Of a DNA stretch of 64,000 nt, positions 46,515 to 55,161 are shown piece by piece. Under the pieces are notes generated by a model. The model saw nothing but the letters and a program-made list of their open reading frames with translations. It had not been told where the DNA came from and searched no databases. Source of the DNA: Paludibacteraceae bacterium (lineage in GTDB: Bacteria; Bacteroidota; Bacteroidia; Bacteroidales; Paludibacteraceae); contig JAQVJY010000006.1 in the NCBI GenBank assembly GCA_028694915.1, positions 1-64,000 of the forward strand, given 5' to 3'. Position 1 is the first letter of the stretch, and the number at the start of each line of letters is the position of its first letter. A program made the translations under genes and the position numbers.

Positions 46515-47137
46515 TTTAGGGCGTTTTTCTGTTTTTTGATGCAGTCTTGGTAAAAGTCATTATAGGCTCGTTGTAATTCTTCAGTAGTAGTTTCCGCTGG
46601 ATTATATTCTTTAAAATAGAGCGTGAGCGTTGGTTTGGGATTTGATCCATAATCGACCAAGCTAACCATCCATATCAATTGGAGGTTTTGTGCGCCAGCT
46701 TTGCGTATAATATATTCTGTACCTTTTTGAAATTCAATAGTTTGTGTGTAAATAGATTGAATCTCACCTTGTGGGAAAAGTAATACAATATGACGAGGAT
46801 TGGTGACCAATTGCACCGCATAATTTAAACTCTCAATAATGCTTTTAGCCTGTTTTTGCACCGAAAATCCACCTGATAAATTGAAATACCAATGTTTTTT
46901 GAGTTGCTCGTACAACATCATAAAGTGGAACTTACGTTTAAATACTGTTTCATTCAAATATACCGCCCAAAAACCATCCCACCAACTGATGTGATTAGCC
47001 ACCAATAACACACCTTTACCTTGATTGTCATAGTCTCCTTTGATAATCACTTGGTGAAAATGGCGTTGTGTGTACCAGCAACTAAACCACCTAAAAAATG
47101 GATACACAATGGCGTTATGTTGCGCTTTTAGAATCAT
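46511..47137 (-). CDS. PlsC-like acyltransferase, carotenoid operon
   Basis: From ATG 47137 (ATGA overlap with the upstream gene) the protein has 208 residues; a longer frame from 47179 is not needed. The acyltransferase motifs are NHISWWDGFW (a form of NHx4D near 48-57) and FPQGEIQS (the EGT-like block near 123). It is a lysophosphatidate-type acyltransferase by fold. Placed next to a glycosyltransferase, it may esterify a glycosyl carotenoid with a fatty acid, as CruD or CrtO do in other bacteria; this is inference. Confidence 0.85.
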   Translation of the reverse strand: MILKAQHNAIVYPFFRWFSCWYTQRHFHQVIIKGDYDNQGKGVLLVANHISWWDGFWAVYLNETVFKRKFHFMMLYEQLKKHWYFNLSGGFSVQKQAKSIIESLNYAVQLVTNPRHIVLLFPQGEIQSIYTQTIEFQKGTEYIIRKAGAQNLQLIWMVSLVDYGSNPKPTLTLYFKEYNPAETTTEELQRAYNDFYQDCIKKQKNALK

Positions 47138-47781
47138 TTGAGTAGCATGGCTAATAGAATGAAAAATACAAATTGACACGCAAAAATAGTGAGTGCTAGT
47201 GGGTTTTTAATCTTGATTTTTAGTAATTTAATTACGGTGTGAAACAAGACTGCAATCACAAACCAAGCCACATAATTGGCCATCGGGACCTCTTCGTGAT
47301 TGAAAACCCACATATCCATTTTAGGTGCTGCTATTTCTAATACCACGTCGTATAGTAACATCAAAGTGGAGCCCGCCAAAATTTTAAAAATCGTTTTCCA
47401 ACGCGTATATTGTTCCAGAATAGCACTTGAACAGTAAACTAAAATAACCCAATTGACACCGATAATGAGTGGCGTATCATGCCATTTTAATCCTAAACCT
47501 TCGCCATAAGCGTATGTGCCAAATATTAAGCCAGATTCTACGCCAATCATTTCAATAAAAAAACTCAAAACTGCAATACCAATGAACGCAAGAACTGTTT
47601 TCAATGATTTTTTATCTGCATGAAAATAGCCTAGATAAGCGATATTTAATAAGAGTGAATATGGAATTAAACGTATGAATAGCGCTTGTGTAAGTGGTAA
47701 AACCATGCCAATAGTACCAACTACATAAAAGATAATGAAGAACTTACGTACTTCTCTATAATCTGTTAATGAAAATTTCAT
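47134..47781 (-). CDS. Carotenoid biosynthesis membrane protein (CruF/DUF422 family)
   Basis: The 215-residue protein has about six or seven membrane helices and matches the DUF422 carotenoid family: FFIEMIGVESGLIFGTYAYGEGLGLKW in parts near 75-101, PLIIGVNWVILVYCSS, LYDVVLEIAAPKMDMWVF near 145-162. CruF members hydrate the psi end of acyclic carotenoids (1,2-hydratase); a few relatives are bisanhydrobacterioruberin hydratases. Here it would give the hydroxyl that the glycosyltransferase uses. It overlaps the idi gene by 4 bases. Confidence 0.88.
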   Translation of the reverse strand: MKFSLTDYREVRKFFIIFYVVGTIGMVLPLTQALFIRLIPYSLLLNIAYLGYFHADKKSLKTVLAFIGIAVLSFFIEMIGVESGLIFGTYAYGEGLGLKWHDTPLIIGVNWVILVYCSSAILEQYTRWKTIFKILAGSTLMLLYDVVLEIAAPKMDMWVFNHEEVPMANYVAWFVIAVLFHTVIKLLKIKIKNPLALTIFACQFVFFILLAMLLK

Positions 47782-48326
47782 ACGACTACTCTATTTTGAG
47801 TTAACGTTAATTGTTTGATATGTATATACACGTCATTTGCCACTTTTTTGAACCACTCGGTGTATTTATCTGGGTTATTTGTTATGTCATTTAAAACCCA
47901 TTGTGGAGTTTTATACGCATAATTCATTACTTCTGAGGTATTTGGAATGGGCGTTTGATCGGTAAAGCCAACAAATACGTGGTCGAGTTCATGCTCCGTG
48001 AGTTGGTTGTCGAGCGGTGCTAAATAGATAAAATGGAAGACCTGTTGCAAATTAGCGTGCATCCCCATTTCCTCTTCTAGTCGTCGGTTAGCCGCTTCCA
48101 ATACACGTTCGCCAGGATATGGATGGGTACAACAAGTATTGGTCCACAAACTGTTCGAATGATATTTGTCTTTGGCACGTTGTTGCAGTAACCATTCCCC
48201 TTTTGAGTTAATAATGAATACAGAAACAGCTCTATGTAGTACTGCTTTTTGGTGAGCTTCTAGTTTCTCCATGTAACCAACAACTTGGTCCTGATTATCA
48301 ACCAAAATAACGTGGTTTGTATTCAT
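47778..48326 (-). CDS. idi: Isopentenyl-diphosphate delta-isomerase, type 1
   Basis: Idi interconverts IPP and DMAPP, the C5 units for carotenoids. The 182-residue type 1 enzyme has the Nudix fold with the active-site Cys in TNTCCTHPYPGE (near 65), the Nudix block RLEEEMGM, and ELDHVFVGF with the acidic metal ligands. It is second in the operon, one base after crtB, and overlaps the CruF-like gene. Confidence 0.95.
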   Translation of the reverse strand: MNTNHVILVDNQDQVVGYMEKLEAHQKAVLHRAVSVFIINSKGEWLLQQRAKDKYHSNSLWTNTCCTHPYPGERVLEAANRRLEEEMGMHANLQQVFHFIYLAPLDNQLTEHELDHVFVGFTDQTPIPNTSEVMNYAYKTPQWVLNDITNNPDKYTEWFKKVANDVYIHIKQLTLTQNRVVV

Positions 48327-48327
48327 A

Positions 48328-49164
48328 TTAAATAATATTTAATTTATTGTATATAAACACTTTAGTTATAATAAGGACTTTAATTGTGTTAGGTATGCGA
48401 ATGCGTTTTTTTATTATTTCTTTTGGTGGTATTCGCTTTATTTTTTTCAATAAAGTGCTATAATACGAGTAAGCAATGTACACGGGTAGCTTACACGTTT
48501 TAGGTAATTTTTTCATACCCTGATAAGCTTCCTGAAAGTCCGCTTCGATTTCGTTTATAATTTGATTTTTGGTCGTTTCGTTAAATTCTTGATCAACCAA
48601 GCAAGGGAAATAACGACGATCTAGATATTCTATATCATTTTGTAGGTCGCGTAGAAAATTCACTTTTTGAAATGCGGAACCTAATTTCATGGCTGATTTT
48701 TCCAAGTCATTATACAATGCTTGGTCGCCGTTGCAGAATACTTTTAAGCACATCAAACCAATAACATCAGCTGAACCATAAACATATTCATCAATCTCAG
48801 CTTGTGTTTGGTAGTTTTTTTTGTGTAAGTCATCACGCATACTTTTTAGGAATGCTTGGATGTGTTTGTCTGGAATTTGGTATTTCTTAACCGTTAGCTG
48901 AAAGGCGTGTAGTATAGGATTCATACTAATACCCTGCTCCATAGCTTCATAAAAATCGTGCTCGAATTTATCGAGTAAGAAGGGTTTGTTATGTTCATGA
49001 AAGGTGTCGACAATCTCGTCGGCAAAGCGAACGAAGCCATAAATGCCAAAAATGGCATCACGCATTTCTTTAGGAAAAAGTCTTGAAGCAGAATAAAACG
49101 AAGTGCTGTAATTCTGGGTTACTAGCGTTGCTATTTTGTAGGCTACAGTATGAAATCTCTGCAT
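48328..49164 (-). CDS. crtB: Phytoene/squalene synthase family protein
   Basis: The enzyme joins two prenyl diphosphates head to head in the first committed carotenoid step. The 278-residue protein shows FYSASRLFPKEMRDAIFGIYGFVRFADEIVDTFHE in parts (first Asp-rich motif DEIVD near 48), MKLGSAFQKVNFLRDLQNDIEYLDRRYFP in parts (second motif, near 165-190), and a basic C-terminus. It is the first gene of the operon. Whether the product is C40 phytoene or C30 diapophytoene cannot be decided. Confidence 0.93.
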   Translation of the reverse strand: MQRFHTVAYKIATLVTQNYSTSFYSASRLFPKEMRDAIFGIYGFVRFADEIVDTFHEHNKPFLLDKFEHDFYEAMEQGISMNPILHAFQLTVKKYQIPDKHIQAFLKSMRDDLHKKNYQTQAEIDEYVYGSADVIGLMCLKVFCNGDQALYNDLEKSAMKLGSAFQKVNFLRDLQNDIEYLDRRYFPCLVDQEFNETTKNQIINEIEADFQEAYQGMKKLPKTCKLPVYIAYSYYSTLLKKIKRIPPKEIIKKRIRIPNTIKVLIITKVFIYNKLNII

Positions 49165-49362
49165 AAGATGACGTTATTTAGTTTTGAACACGAATACGAA
49201 ATTTAAAAACAATCTAAATTATGGTATAGGGAACCAAGAAAAAGTACACTTTGATAGCGCTTTGATAAGCTTTTTTCTATAACTAAAAACCTACTAATAG
49301 GTAGATACGATGTTTAATCTTACGTTTTTATAAAAGAATTTGTATAAAGTTTTACTTTATGT

Positions 49363-49405
49363 AATAATCCATAACGTTTTATTTATTAAAACGTTATGGA
49401 TTATT
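49363..49405. repeat. 19-bp hairpin between the oxidoreductase operon and crtB
   Basis: Two 19-base arms with core CCATAACGTTTTA pair perfectly around TTTAT. The T run lies on the plus strand side, while the adjacent gene transcribed towards it is on the minus strand, where only ATTACAT follows. It probably still terminates or stabilises the minus-strand message from the oxidoreductase operon. The rest of 49165-49362 is AT-rich and holds the carotenoid operon's promoter region with no clear box. Confidence 0.65.
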
Positions 49406-49408
49406 TTT

Positions 49409-49954
49409 TTAATTCATTTTTTCAATAATGGTAGCACCCTGTTTCATCGCCATTTCGTTGGCAGCTAACAGATGGTGGTGTCTTTCGGGTAGTGATTTTT
49501 TTAGCCCAAGCATCACATATTCCATGTCTACCACTGGTGCTATGTGAAGTAAACCTCCAAGAATAATCATATTAAAGGTTTTCTGCGCATTCATAGCAAT
49601 GGCTGTTTCAGTTGCAGTTACTTTATAAATGGTAATATCTTTTCGAGCAGGTTCTCGTGTCATACCATTGGGGTCATAAATGAGAACACCGCCTGGTTTG
49701 ACGCGTGGCTCAAATTTATCCATCGATGGTTGATTGAGCACAATAGCAATATCAAATTGTTGTAAAATAGGTGAACTGATGCGATCATCACTTAAAATAA
49801 CAGTGACATTGGCAGTTCCTCCACGTTGTTCTGGCCCATAAGCAGGCATCCAAGTTACTTCTTTACCTTGTAATAAACCAGCATACGCTAGTATTTTACC
49901 CATTGAAAGAACGCCCTGTCCGCCAAAGCCAGCTATAATAATTTCTTTTTTCAT
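49409..49954 (-). CDS. 2-oxoacid:ferredoxin oxidoreductase, gamma subunit
   Basis: The 181-residue protein is the gamma domain of a ferredoxin-dependent 2-oxoacid oxidoreductase, with GFGGQGVLSMGKILAYAG near 8-25 and WMPAYGPEQRGGTANVTVI near 36-54, which bind CoA or help do so. It is the last gene of the ferredoxin-alpha-beta-gamma operon. The complex oxidises 2-oxoglutarate or branched-chain 2-oxoacids to acyl-CoA and reduces ferredoxin; the acid cannot be fixed from sequence by eye (Kor or Vor type). Confidence 0.92.
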   Translation of the reverse strand: MKKEIIIAGFGGQGVLSMGKILAYAGLLQGKEVTWMPAYGPEQRGGTANVTVILSDDRISSPILQQFDIAIVLNQPSMDKFEPRVKPGGVLIYDPNGMTREPARKDITIYKVTATETAIAMNAQKTFNMIILGGLLHIAPVVDMEYVMLGLKKSLPERHHHLLAANEMAMKQGATIIEKMN

Positions 49955-49985
49955 TGTGTCTGATTTTTAATTATTTGGCTTCTGA

Positions 49986-50756
49986 CTATTTTTTCTCTGT
50001 ATCTTTCAAATCACCCAAAGGATATACGGGGAACATATTCTCTTCCATCCATTTGTTTGAATCGTGAGGCGACATTTTCCAGCCAGAATTACAAGTTGAT
50101 ACAAATTCTACCACCGACGTACCTTTACCTGCCATTGAGTTTTCGAATGCTTTGCGTATCGCTTTTTTAGCTCGTACGATGCTTGCCATTTTCTGTACAC
50201 TTTGACGAGTTACATAACAGGTTCCATCTAGTTCAGCCAATAAATTACTAATTTTCAATGGATAGCCATTCAATTCGGTATTACGTCCCATAGGACAAGT
50301 GGCTGTTTTCATGCCTTCAAGTGTAGTTGGGGCCATTTGACCACCAGTCATACCATAAATAGCATTATTCACGAAGAAAATAGCAATATTTTCGCCACGG
50401 TTACAAGCGTGAATAGTTTCTGCAGTACCAATGGCAGCTAAATCGCCATCACCTTGATATGTAAATACAAATTTGTCTGGTTGCAAACGTTTAATGGCTG
50501 TTGCTAATGCTGGGGCACGACCATGTGCGGCTTCTTGCCAATCGATGTCGATGTAATTGTAGGCAAATACGGCACAACCCACAGGTGCTACACCGATAGT
50601 TTTATCTTGAATATCCATTTCTTCAATCACTTCAGCTATCAATTTATGAACTACGCCGTGACTGCACCCAGGACAGTAATGCATTGGATTTTCTGTCATC
50701 AATTTGGCTTTACTATAAACCAAATTTGCTGGATTGATAATATCTTTTGTTGTCAT
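49986..50756 (-). CDS. 2-oxoacid:ferredoxin oxidoreductase, beta subunit (TPP-binding)
   Basis: The 256-residue protein binds thiamine diphosphate: GDGDLAAIGTAETIHACNRG near 98-117 is the TPP motif, followed by NNAIYGMTGGQMAPTT. CPGCSHGVVHKLI near 28 holds the Cys pair of the beta subunit. Length suits 2-oxoglutarate/2-oxoisovalerate types. It lies 7 bases after the alpha gene. Confidence 0.94.
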   Translation of the reverse strand: MTTKDIINPANLVYSKAKLMTENPMHYCPGCSHGVVHKLIAEVIEEMDIQDKTIGVAPVGCAVFAYNYIDIDWQEAAHGRAPALATAIKRLQPDKFVFTYQGDGDLAAIGTAETIHACNRGENIAIFFVNNAIYGMTGGQMAPTTLEGMKTATCPMGRNTELNGYPLKISNLLAELDGTCYVTRQSVQKMASIVRAKKAIRKAFENSMAGKGTSVVEFVSTCNSGWKMSPHDSNKWMEENMFPVYPLGDLKDTEKK

Positions 50757-50763
50757 AGTATAC

Positions 50764-51843
50764 TTATTTAATCAGTTTTTCTTTCAAAGCAGCTAAAATT
50801 TCCTCTGCTGAAGGAACTATACCACCCATACGACCGTAAAATTCTACAGGAACTGCACCATTTACAGTTAAACGAACATCCTCAACCATTTGTCCAGCAC
50901 TCATTTCTACGGTCAAAAAGCCTTTTACCTTTTTACTTAACTCTTTAATTGGATTGGTTGGGAAAGGGAATAAAGTAATTGGACGCAAAACGCCAACCTT
51001 GTAACCTTCTTCACGAGCCATTTCCATAGCTTTTTCACAGATACGTGCAATAGAGCCAAAAGCTACTAATACGTAGTCCGCATCTTCGCAGTGATGAGTT
51101 TCAAAACGTACCTCATTTTTTTCAATTTCGCGATATTTCGCTTGTAATTTGAGGTTTATATTTTCCATAACTTCGGCTTCAAGAGCCAAAGAAGTAATGA
51201 TGTTACGTTTACGATTAGGTAATTTTCCCGTTGTTCCCCAAGGGCACTCTTGGCGCACTTCTTCTTCGGTTCTACGAGGTTTAAATGGTGGTAAAACTAC
51301 TTTTTCCATCATTTGTCCAACAATACCGTCAGCTAAAATCATAGCTGGATTTTGATATTTGAATGCCAAGTCAAAGCCCAAGCCTACAAAGTCAGCCATT
51401 TCTTGAACCGTAGATGGTGCCAAAACGATTAAACGATAATCGCCATGTCCACCGCCTTTTACCGATTGGAAATAATCGGCTTGACTTGGTTGGATAGTGC
51501 CCAAACCAGGACCACCGCGCATTACATTGACGATAAGACAAGGTAGTTCAGCACAAGCAATATAAGATATGCCTTCTTGTTTTAAACTCATACCAGGACT
51601 TGAGGATGAGGTCATTACCTTTTTACCACATCCGGCACCTCCATATACCATATTGATAGCGGCTACTTCACTTTCTGCTTGTAATACAACCATGCCAGTT
51701 GTTTCCCAAGGCTTTAGATCCATTAAGGTTTCCATAACTTCCGATTGCGGCGTAATAGGATAACCAAAATAACCATCGGCACCACAGCGAATAGCTGCGT
51801 GTGCAATGGCTTCATTACCTTTCATTAATTTAAAATCTTCCAT
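50764..51843 (-). CDS. 2-oxoacid:ferredoxin oxidoreductase, alpha subunit
   Basis: The 359-residue protein opens with LMKGNEAIAHAAIRCGADGYFGYPITPQSE in parts, the conserved start of KorA/VorB alpha subunits, continues with SSSPGMSLKQEGISYIACAELPCLIVNVMRGGPGLG in parts, and ends with the transketolase C-terminal-like domain. It pairs with the beta subunit to form the active site. Bacteroidota relatives are often named VorB. The ferredoxin gene precedes it by 14 bases. Confidence 0.94.
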   Translation of the reverse strand: MEDFKLMKGNEAIAHAAIRCGADGYFGYPITPQSEVMETLMDLKPWETTGMVVLQAESEVAAINMVYGGAGCGKKVMTSSSSPGMSLKQEGISYIACAELPCLIVNVMRGGPGLGTIQPSQADYFQSVKGGGHGDYRLIVLAPSTVQEMADFVGLGFDLAFKYQNPAMILADGIVGQMMEKVVLPPFKPRRTEEEVRQECPWGTTGKLPNRKRNIITSLALEAEVMENINLKLQAKYREIEKNEVRFETHHCEDADYVLVAFGSIARICEKAMEMAREEGYKVGVLRPITLFPFPTNPIKELSKKVKGFLTVEMSAGQMVEDVRLTVNGAVPVEFYGRMGGIVPSAEEILAALKEKLIK

Positions 51844-51857
51844 ATCTGTAGGAGGTC

Positions 51858-52085
51858 TTATTGAATTTTTACTTTATAAACAGTGATACATGCGTCGGGA
51901 CAAACATAGCCACAAGCTGAACAGCCCACGCAATCATCTTCATGCTTCATTTCTGAAAAATGATACCCTTTGGAATTCACTTGGTCGGCTAGGCCTAAAA
52001 CATGAGAAGGACAAGCCTGAACGCAAAGGTCACATCCTTTGCAGCGTTCGGTATTAACCACCACTGCTCCTTTAAATTTTGCCAT
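51858..52085 (-). CDS. Two-cluster 4Fe-4S ferredoxin subunit
   Basis: This 75-residue protein has two [4Fe-4S] motifs, CKGCDLCVQACP (16-27) and CVGCSACGYVCP (54-65). It is the delta subunit that carries electrons out of the 2-oxoacid oxidoreductase. It is the first gene of the four-gene operon. Confidence 0.95.
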   Translation of the reverse strand: MAKFKGAVVVNTERCKGCDLCVQACPSHVLGLADQVNSKGYHFSEMKHEDDCVGCSACGYVCPDACITVYKVKIQ

Positions 52086-52158
52086 AATAATAGTTTTTTG
52101 TCTATGAAATAGTCTTTAGTTTAGTTTGGTTAAAGTGTTTTTATAACATTTGGTTCCG

Positions 52159-52166
52159 CAAATTTA
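52159..52166 (-). promoter_or_regulatory. -7 promoter box of the oxidoreductase operon
   Basis: TAAATTTG on the minus strand fits TAnnTTTG, 74 bases ahead of the ferredoxin gene. Confidence 0.5.
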
Positions 52167-52269
52167 CACAATTTTTTCCATTGGTGGTCACTAAAACTTC
52201 ATTTTTTATTTGTTTGTGTATATATCTATTTTTTTAATGATTATTTAGCTCTTGTAATGCTTTTTTTAC

Positions 52270-52277
52270 TATCTTTG
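52270..52277 (+). promoter_or_regulatory. -7 promoter box of the DUF1015-thrC operon
   Basis: TATCTTTG lies 93 bases ahead of the DUF1015 ATG. The leader after it holds a small 8-bp hairpin (GGGCGCAT at 52289 with ATGTGCCC at 52308). Confidence 0.6.
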
Positions 52278-52370
52278 AAACCTATTTTGGGCGCATTCTG
52301 TATCCTGATGTGCCCGCGCTTTGGTAAATGTATAAAAACCTTAAATTAAATACTTAAAAATCAAATTACT

Positions 52371-53615
52371 ATGGCGACCATTAAACCATTTAGAGGAATT
52401 CGTCCTCCCAAAGAACTTGTTGAGTTAGTAGCTTCTCGTCCTTATGATGTACTTAATTCTGAAGAAGCTCGACTTGAAGCTCATGGCAATGAAAAATCGT
52501 TATATCATATTATTAAGCCGGAAATAGATTTTCCTAAAGGCACTGATGAGCATGACGCGTGTGTGTATGAAAAGGCAGCTGCCAATTTTCAGATGTTCCA
52601 AGACAAAGGTTGGCTAAAACAAGATGAAAAGGAGCACTATTACGTGTATGCTCAAACTATGAATGGTCGTACGCAATATGGATTATGCGTGGCCGCTTAT
52701 GTGGATGATTATATGACAGGTAAGATCAAAAAACATGAACTTACGCGCCGTGATAAAGAAGAAGATCGCATGAAGCATGTGCGTGTCAATAATGCCAATA
52801 TTGAACCTGTATTTTTTGCCTATCCTCATAAACAGGAGTTAGATAGCATTATTTCTAAAACGGTAGTTGGCAAGCCTGAATATGATTTTGTGGCACCTGA
52901 TGGTTTTGGCCACCATTTTTGGGTTATCAACGATGATGCGACGATTAAGCGTATCACGGAGATTTTTGCCGAAATGCCTGCTTTGTATATTGCCGATGGT
53001 CATCATCGTTCTGCGGCAGCAGCTTTGGTTGGTGACGAAAAACGTCGTAATAATCCTCATCACACTGGTAACGAAGAGTACAACTTTTTCTTAGCAGTTT
53101 GTTTTCCCGATAATCAATTAACCATTATTGATTACAATCGCGTGGTGAAAGATTTGAATGGTTTAACAGCTCCTCAATTACTCGAAAAATTAGCTCAAAA
53201 CTTTGAAATAGTGCCTAAAGGTAGACAAATTTACAAGCCAACTGCATTACACAATTTTAGTTTGTATGTTGCAGGACAATGGTACTCGTTAACAGCTAAG
53301 CCTGGAACTTACAATGATAATGATCCTATTGGTATTCTGGATGTTACCATTTCTTCACAGTTGATTTTGGATGATATTCTTGGAATTAAAGATTTGCGAA
53401 GTGATAAAAGAATAGATTTTGTTGGTGGTATTCGCGGATTGTCAGAGCTACAAAAACGTGTTGATAGTGGCGAAATGAGTTTGGCGTTGGCATTGTACCC
53501 TGTTTCCATTAAACAGCTTATCGATATTGCCGATACAGGTAACATTATGCCACCAAAAACAACGTGGTTTGAACCTAAGTTGCGTTCTGGTTTGGTAATC
53601 CATAAATTAGATTAA
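52371..53615 (+). CDS. DUF1015 family protein
   Basis: The 414-residue protein opens IKPFRGIRPPKELVELVASRPYDVLNSEEAR in parts, the family start, and holds the conserved LYIADGHHRSAAA near 205-217 and a C-terminal RIDFVGGIRGLSEL. DUF1015 proteins are found by amino-acid genes in many bacteria; a kinase-like or serine-pathway role has been suggested for relatives but not shown here. It starts the operon with thrC 11 bases downstream. Confidence 0.9.
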   Translation: MATIKPFRGIRPPKELVELVASRPYDVLNSEEARLEAHGNEKSLYHIIKPEIDFPKGTDEHDACVYEKAAANFQMFQDKGWLKQDEKEHYYVYAQTMNGRTQYGLCVAAYVDDYMTGKIKKHELTRRDKEEDRMKHVRVNNANIEPVFFAYPHKQELDSIISKTVVGKPEYDFVAPDGFGHHFWVINDDATIKRITEIFAEMPALYIADGHHRSAAAALVGDEKRRNNPHHTGNEEYNFFLAVCFPDNQLTIIDYNRVVKDLNGLTAPQLLEKLAQNFEIVPKGRQIYKPTALHNFSLYVAGQWYSLTAKPGTYNDNDPIGILDVTISSQLILDDILGIKDLRSDKRIDFVGGIRGLSELQKRVDSGEMSLALALYPVSIKQLIDIADTGNIMPPKTTWFEPKLRSGLVIHKLD

Positions 53616-53626
53616 TCAGTTTTTAA

Positions 53627-54928
53627 ATGTTATATCACAGTACTCGTAAAAAAGTGTTTGGTGTATCGTTGCAAGATGCAGTAGTGAAAGGTTTGGCGGA
53701 CGACAAAGGATTGTTTATGCCTGATCAAATAAAACAACTACCCCATTCTTTTTTTGAAACAATAGACACTTTATCATTTCAGGAGATAGCACACGTGGTA
53801 GCTGATGCTTTTTTCGGAGAAGATGTGGATGCCGATTCACTCAAACGTATTGTGAAAGAAGCATTGGATTTTGATATTCCATTGGTACAGGTTGATGAGT
53901 CGTGTTATAGCTTGGAACTGTTTCATGGACCAACTTTAGCTTTCAAGGATGTTGGAGCTCGATTTATGTCGCGGTTGCTGGCCTATTTTATTCAGAAAAA
54001 GTCACAAACCGATGTAAAGGTTTTAGTGGCTACTTCGGGTGACACTGGCAGTGCTGTTGCCAACGGATTTTTAGGGGTTCCTGGTATTCAGGTATATGTA
54101 TTGTATCCCAAAGGGTTAGTGAGTGCTATTCAGGAGGCTCAGTTCACTACTTTAGGACAGAATATTACCGCTTTAGAAGTCGACGGTACATTTGACGATT
54201 GTCAACGCCTGGTAAAAAGTGCTTTTATGGATGGCGAACTAAATGAACGATTGAATCTTACGTCTGCCAATTCTATCAATGTAGCGCGGTTTTTGCCGCA
54301 AGCATTTTACTATTTTTATGTATATGCCCAATTAAAGAAGATAGGAAAAGCTGACAATATGGTAGTTGCTGTACCAAGCGGGAATTTTGGAAATCTGACA
54401 GCAGGATTATTTGCAAAACGCATGGGCTTACCTATTAAGCGATTTATAGCAGCCAATAATCGGAATGATATTTTTCTTAATTATTTAAATACAGGAAAAT
54501 ACGAACCTCGTAAATCGGTATCGACTATTGCTAATGCCATGGATGTGGGCGATCCAAGTAATTTTGCGCGTATTCTCGATTTATATGGTGGTTCTCATGA
54601 TGCTATAAAGCATGATATCTGTGGATTTGCCTATACTGATGAACAAATTTCTAGTACAATGAAGAGTTGTTTGCACAACCATAATTATTTGCTTGATCCT
54701 CACGGTGCGTGTGCTTATCAAGCTTTGAAAGATGGTTTGTCTTCAAATGAAGTTGGCGTATTTTTAGAAACAGCCCACCCTGCCAAATTTAAAGAAACGG
54801 TGGAAAAGATAATTGATACAGAGGTGTTTGTTCCAGCTAAATTACAAGCATTTATGGACGGTCAAAAATCGACCGTATCCATTAATAGTGATTTTGAATC
54901 GTTCAAAACATTTCTAAAAACCGTATAA
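53627..54928 (+). CDS. thrC: Threonine synthase
   Basis: ThrC turns O-phosphohomoserine into threonine with PLP. The 433-residue protein opens MLYHSTRKK, has the PLP-binding Lys107 in HGPTLAFKDVGARFM, SGDTGSAVANGF near 140, and the phosphate loop PSGNFGNLTAG near 247. This is the long (class I, bacterial/fungal) form. No thrA or thrB is in the window. It is followed two bases later by a DUF2007 gene. Confidence 0.95.
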   Translation: MLYHSTRKKVFGVSLQDAVVKGLADDKGLFMPDQIKQLPHSFFETIDTLSFQEIAHVVADAFFGEDVDADSLKRIVKEALDFDIPLVQVDESCYSLELFHGPTLAFKDVGARFMSRLLAYFIQKKSQTDVKVLVATSGDTGSAVANGFLGVPGIQVYVLYPKGLVSAIQEAQFTTLGQNITALEVDGTFDDCQRLVKSAFMDGELNERLNLTSANSINVARFLPQAFYYFYVYAQLKKIGKADNMVVAVPSGNFGNLTAGLFAKRMGLPIKRFIAANNRNDIFLNYLNTGKYEPRKSVSTIANAMDVGDPSNFARILDLYGGSHDAIKHDICGFAYTDEQISSTMKSCLHNHNYLLDPHGACAYQALKDGLSSNEVGVFLETAHPAKFKETVEKIIDTEVFVPAKLQAFMDGQKSTVSINSDFESFKTFLKTV

Positions 54929-54930
54929 TT

Positions 54931-55161
54931 ATGGACTCAAAAACCATCATATTAAAATCTTACGAAAATTTGACGGAGGCAAATTTTGATAAACACATGC
55001 TTGAAGAAAATGGAATTGCCTGTTTTTTAAGCGATTCCAATGTCGTTCAACTTTATCCGATGTTTAGCTCTCCTTTTGGTGGCATAAAGCTTCATATTTT
55101 CGAGGAAAACGAAGAAAAAGCGTTACAATTGTTAGATCAAATTCATGAAAAAGATTCGTAA
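54931..55161 (+). CDS. DUF2007 small signal-transducing-like protein
   Basis: The 76-residue protein fits the DUF2007 fold: IILKSYENLTEANFDKHMLEENGIACFLSD in parts, GGIKLHIFEENEEKALQLLDQI. The family resembles the PII-like shape and is of unknown function. It follows thrC by two bases and overlaps the lipoprotein gene by 17, so all three are likely translated from one message. Confidence 0.85.
   Translation: MDSKTIILKSYENLTEANFDKHMLEENGIACFLSDSNVVQLYPMFSSPFGGIKLHIFEENEEKALQLLDQIHEKDS

Noticed and set aside
52289..52315. An amino-acid attenuator in the DUF1015-thrC leader
   Set aside because: The 8-bp hairpin is short, and no leader peptide rich in Thr or Ile codons nor a competing stem is visible.
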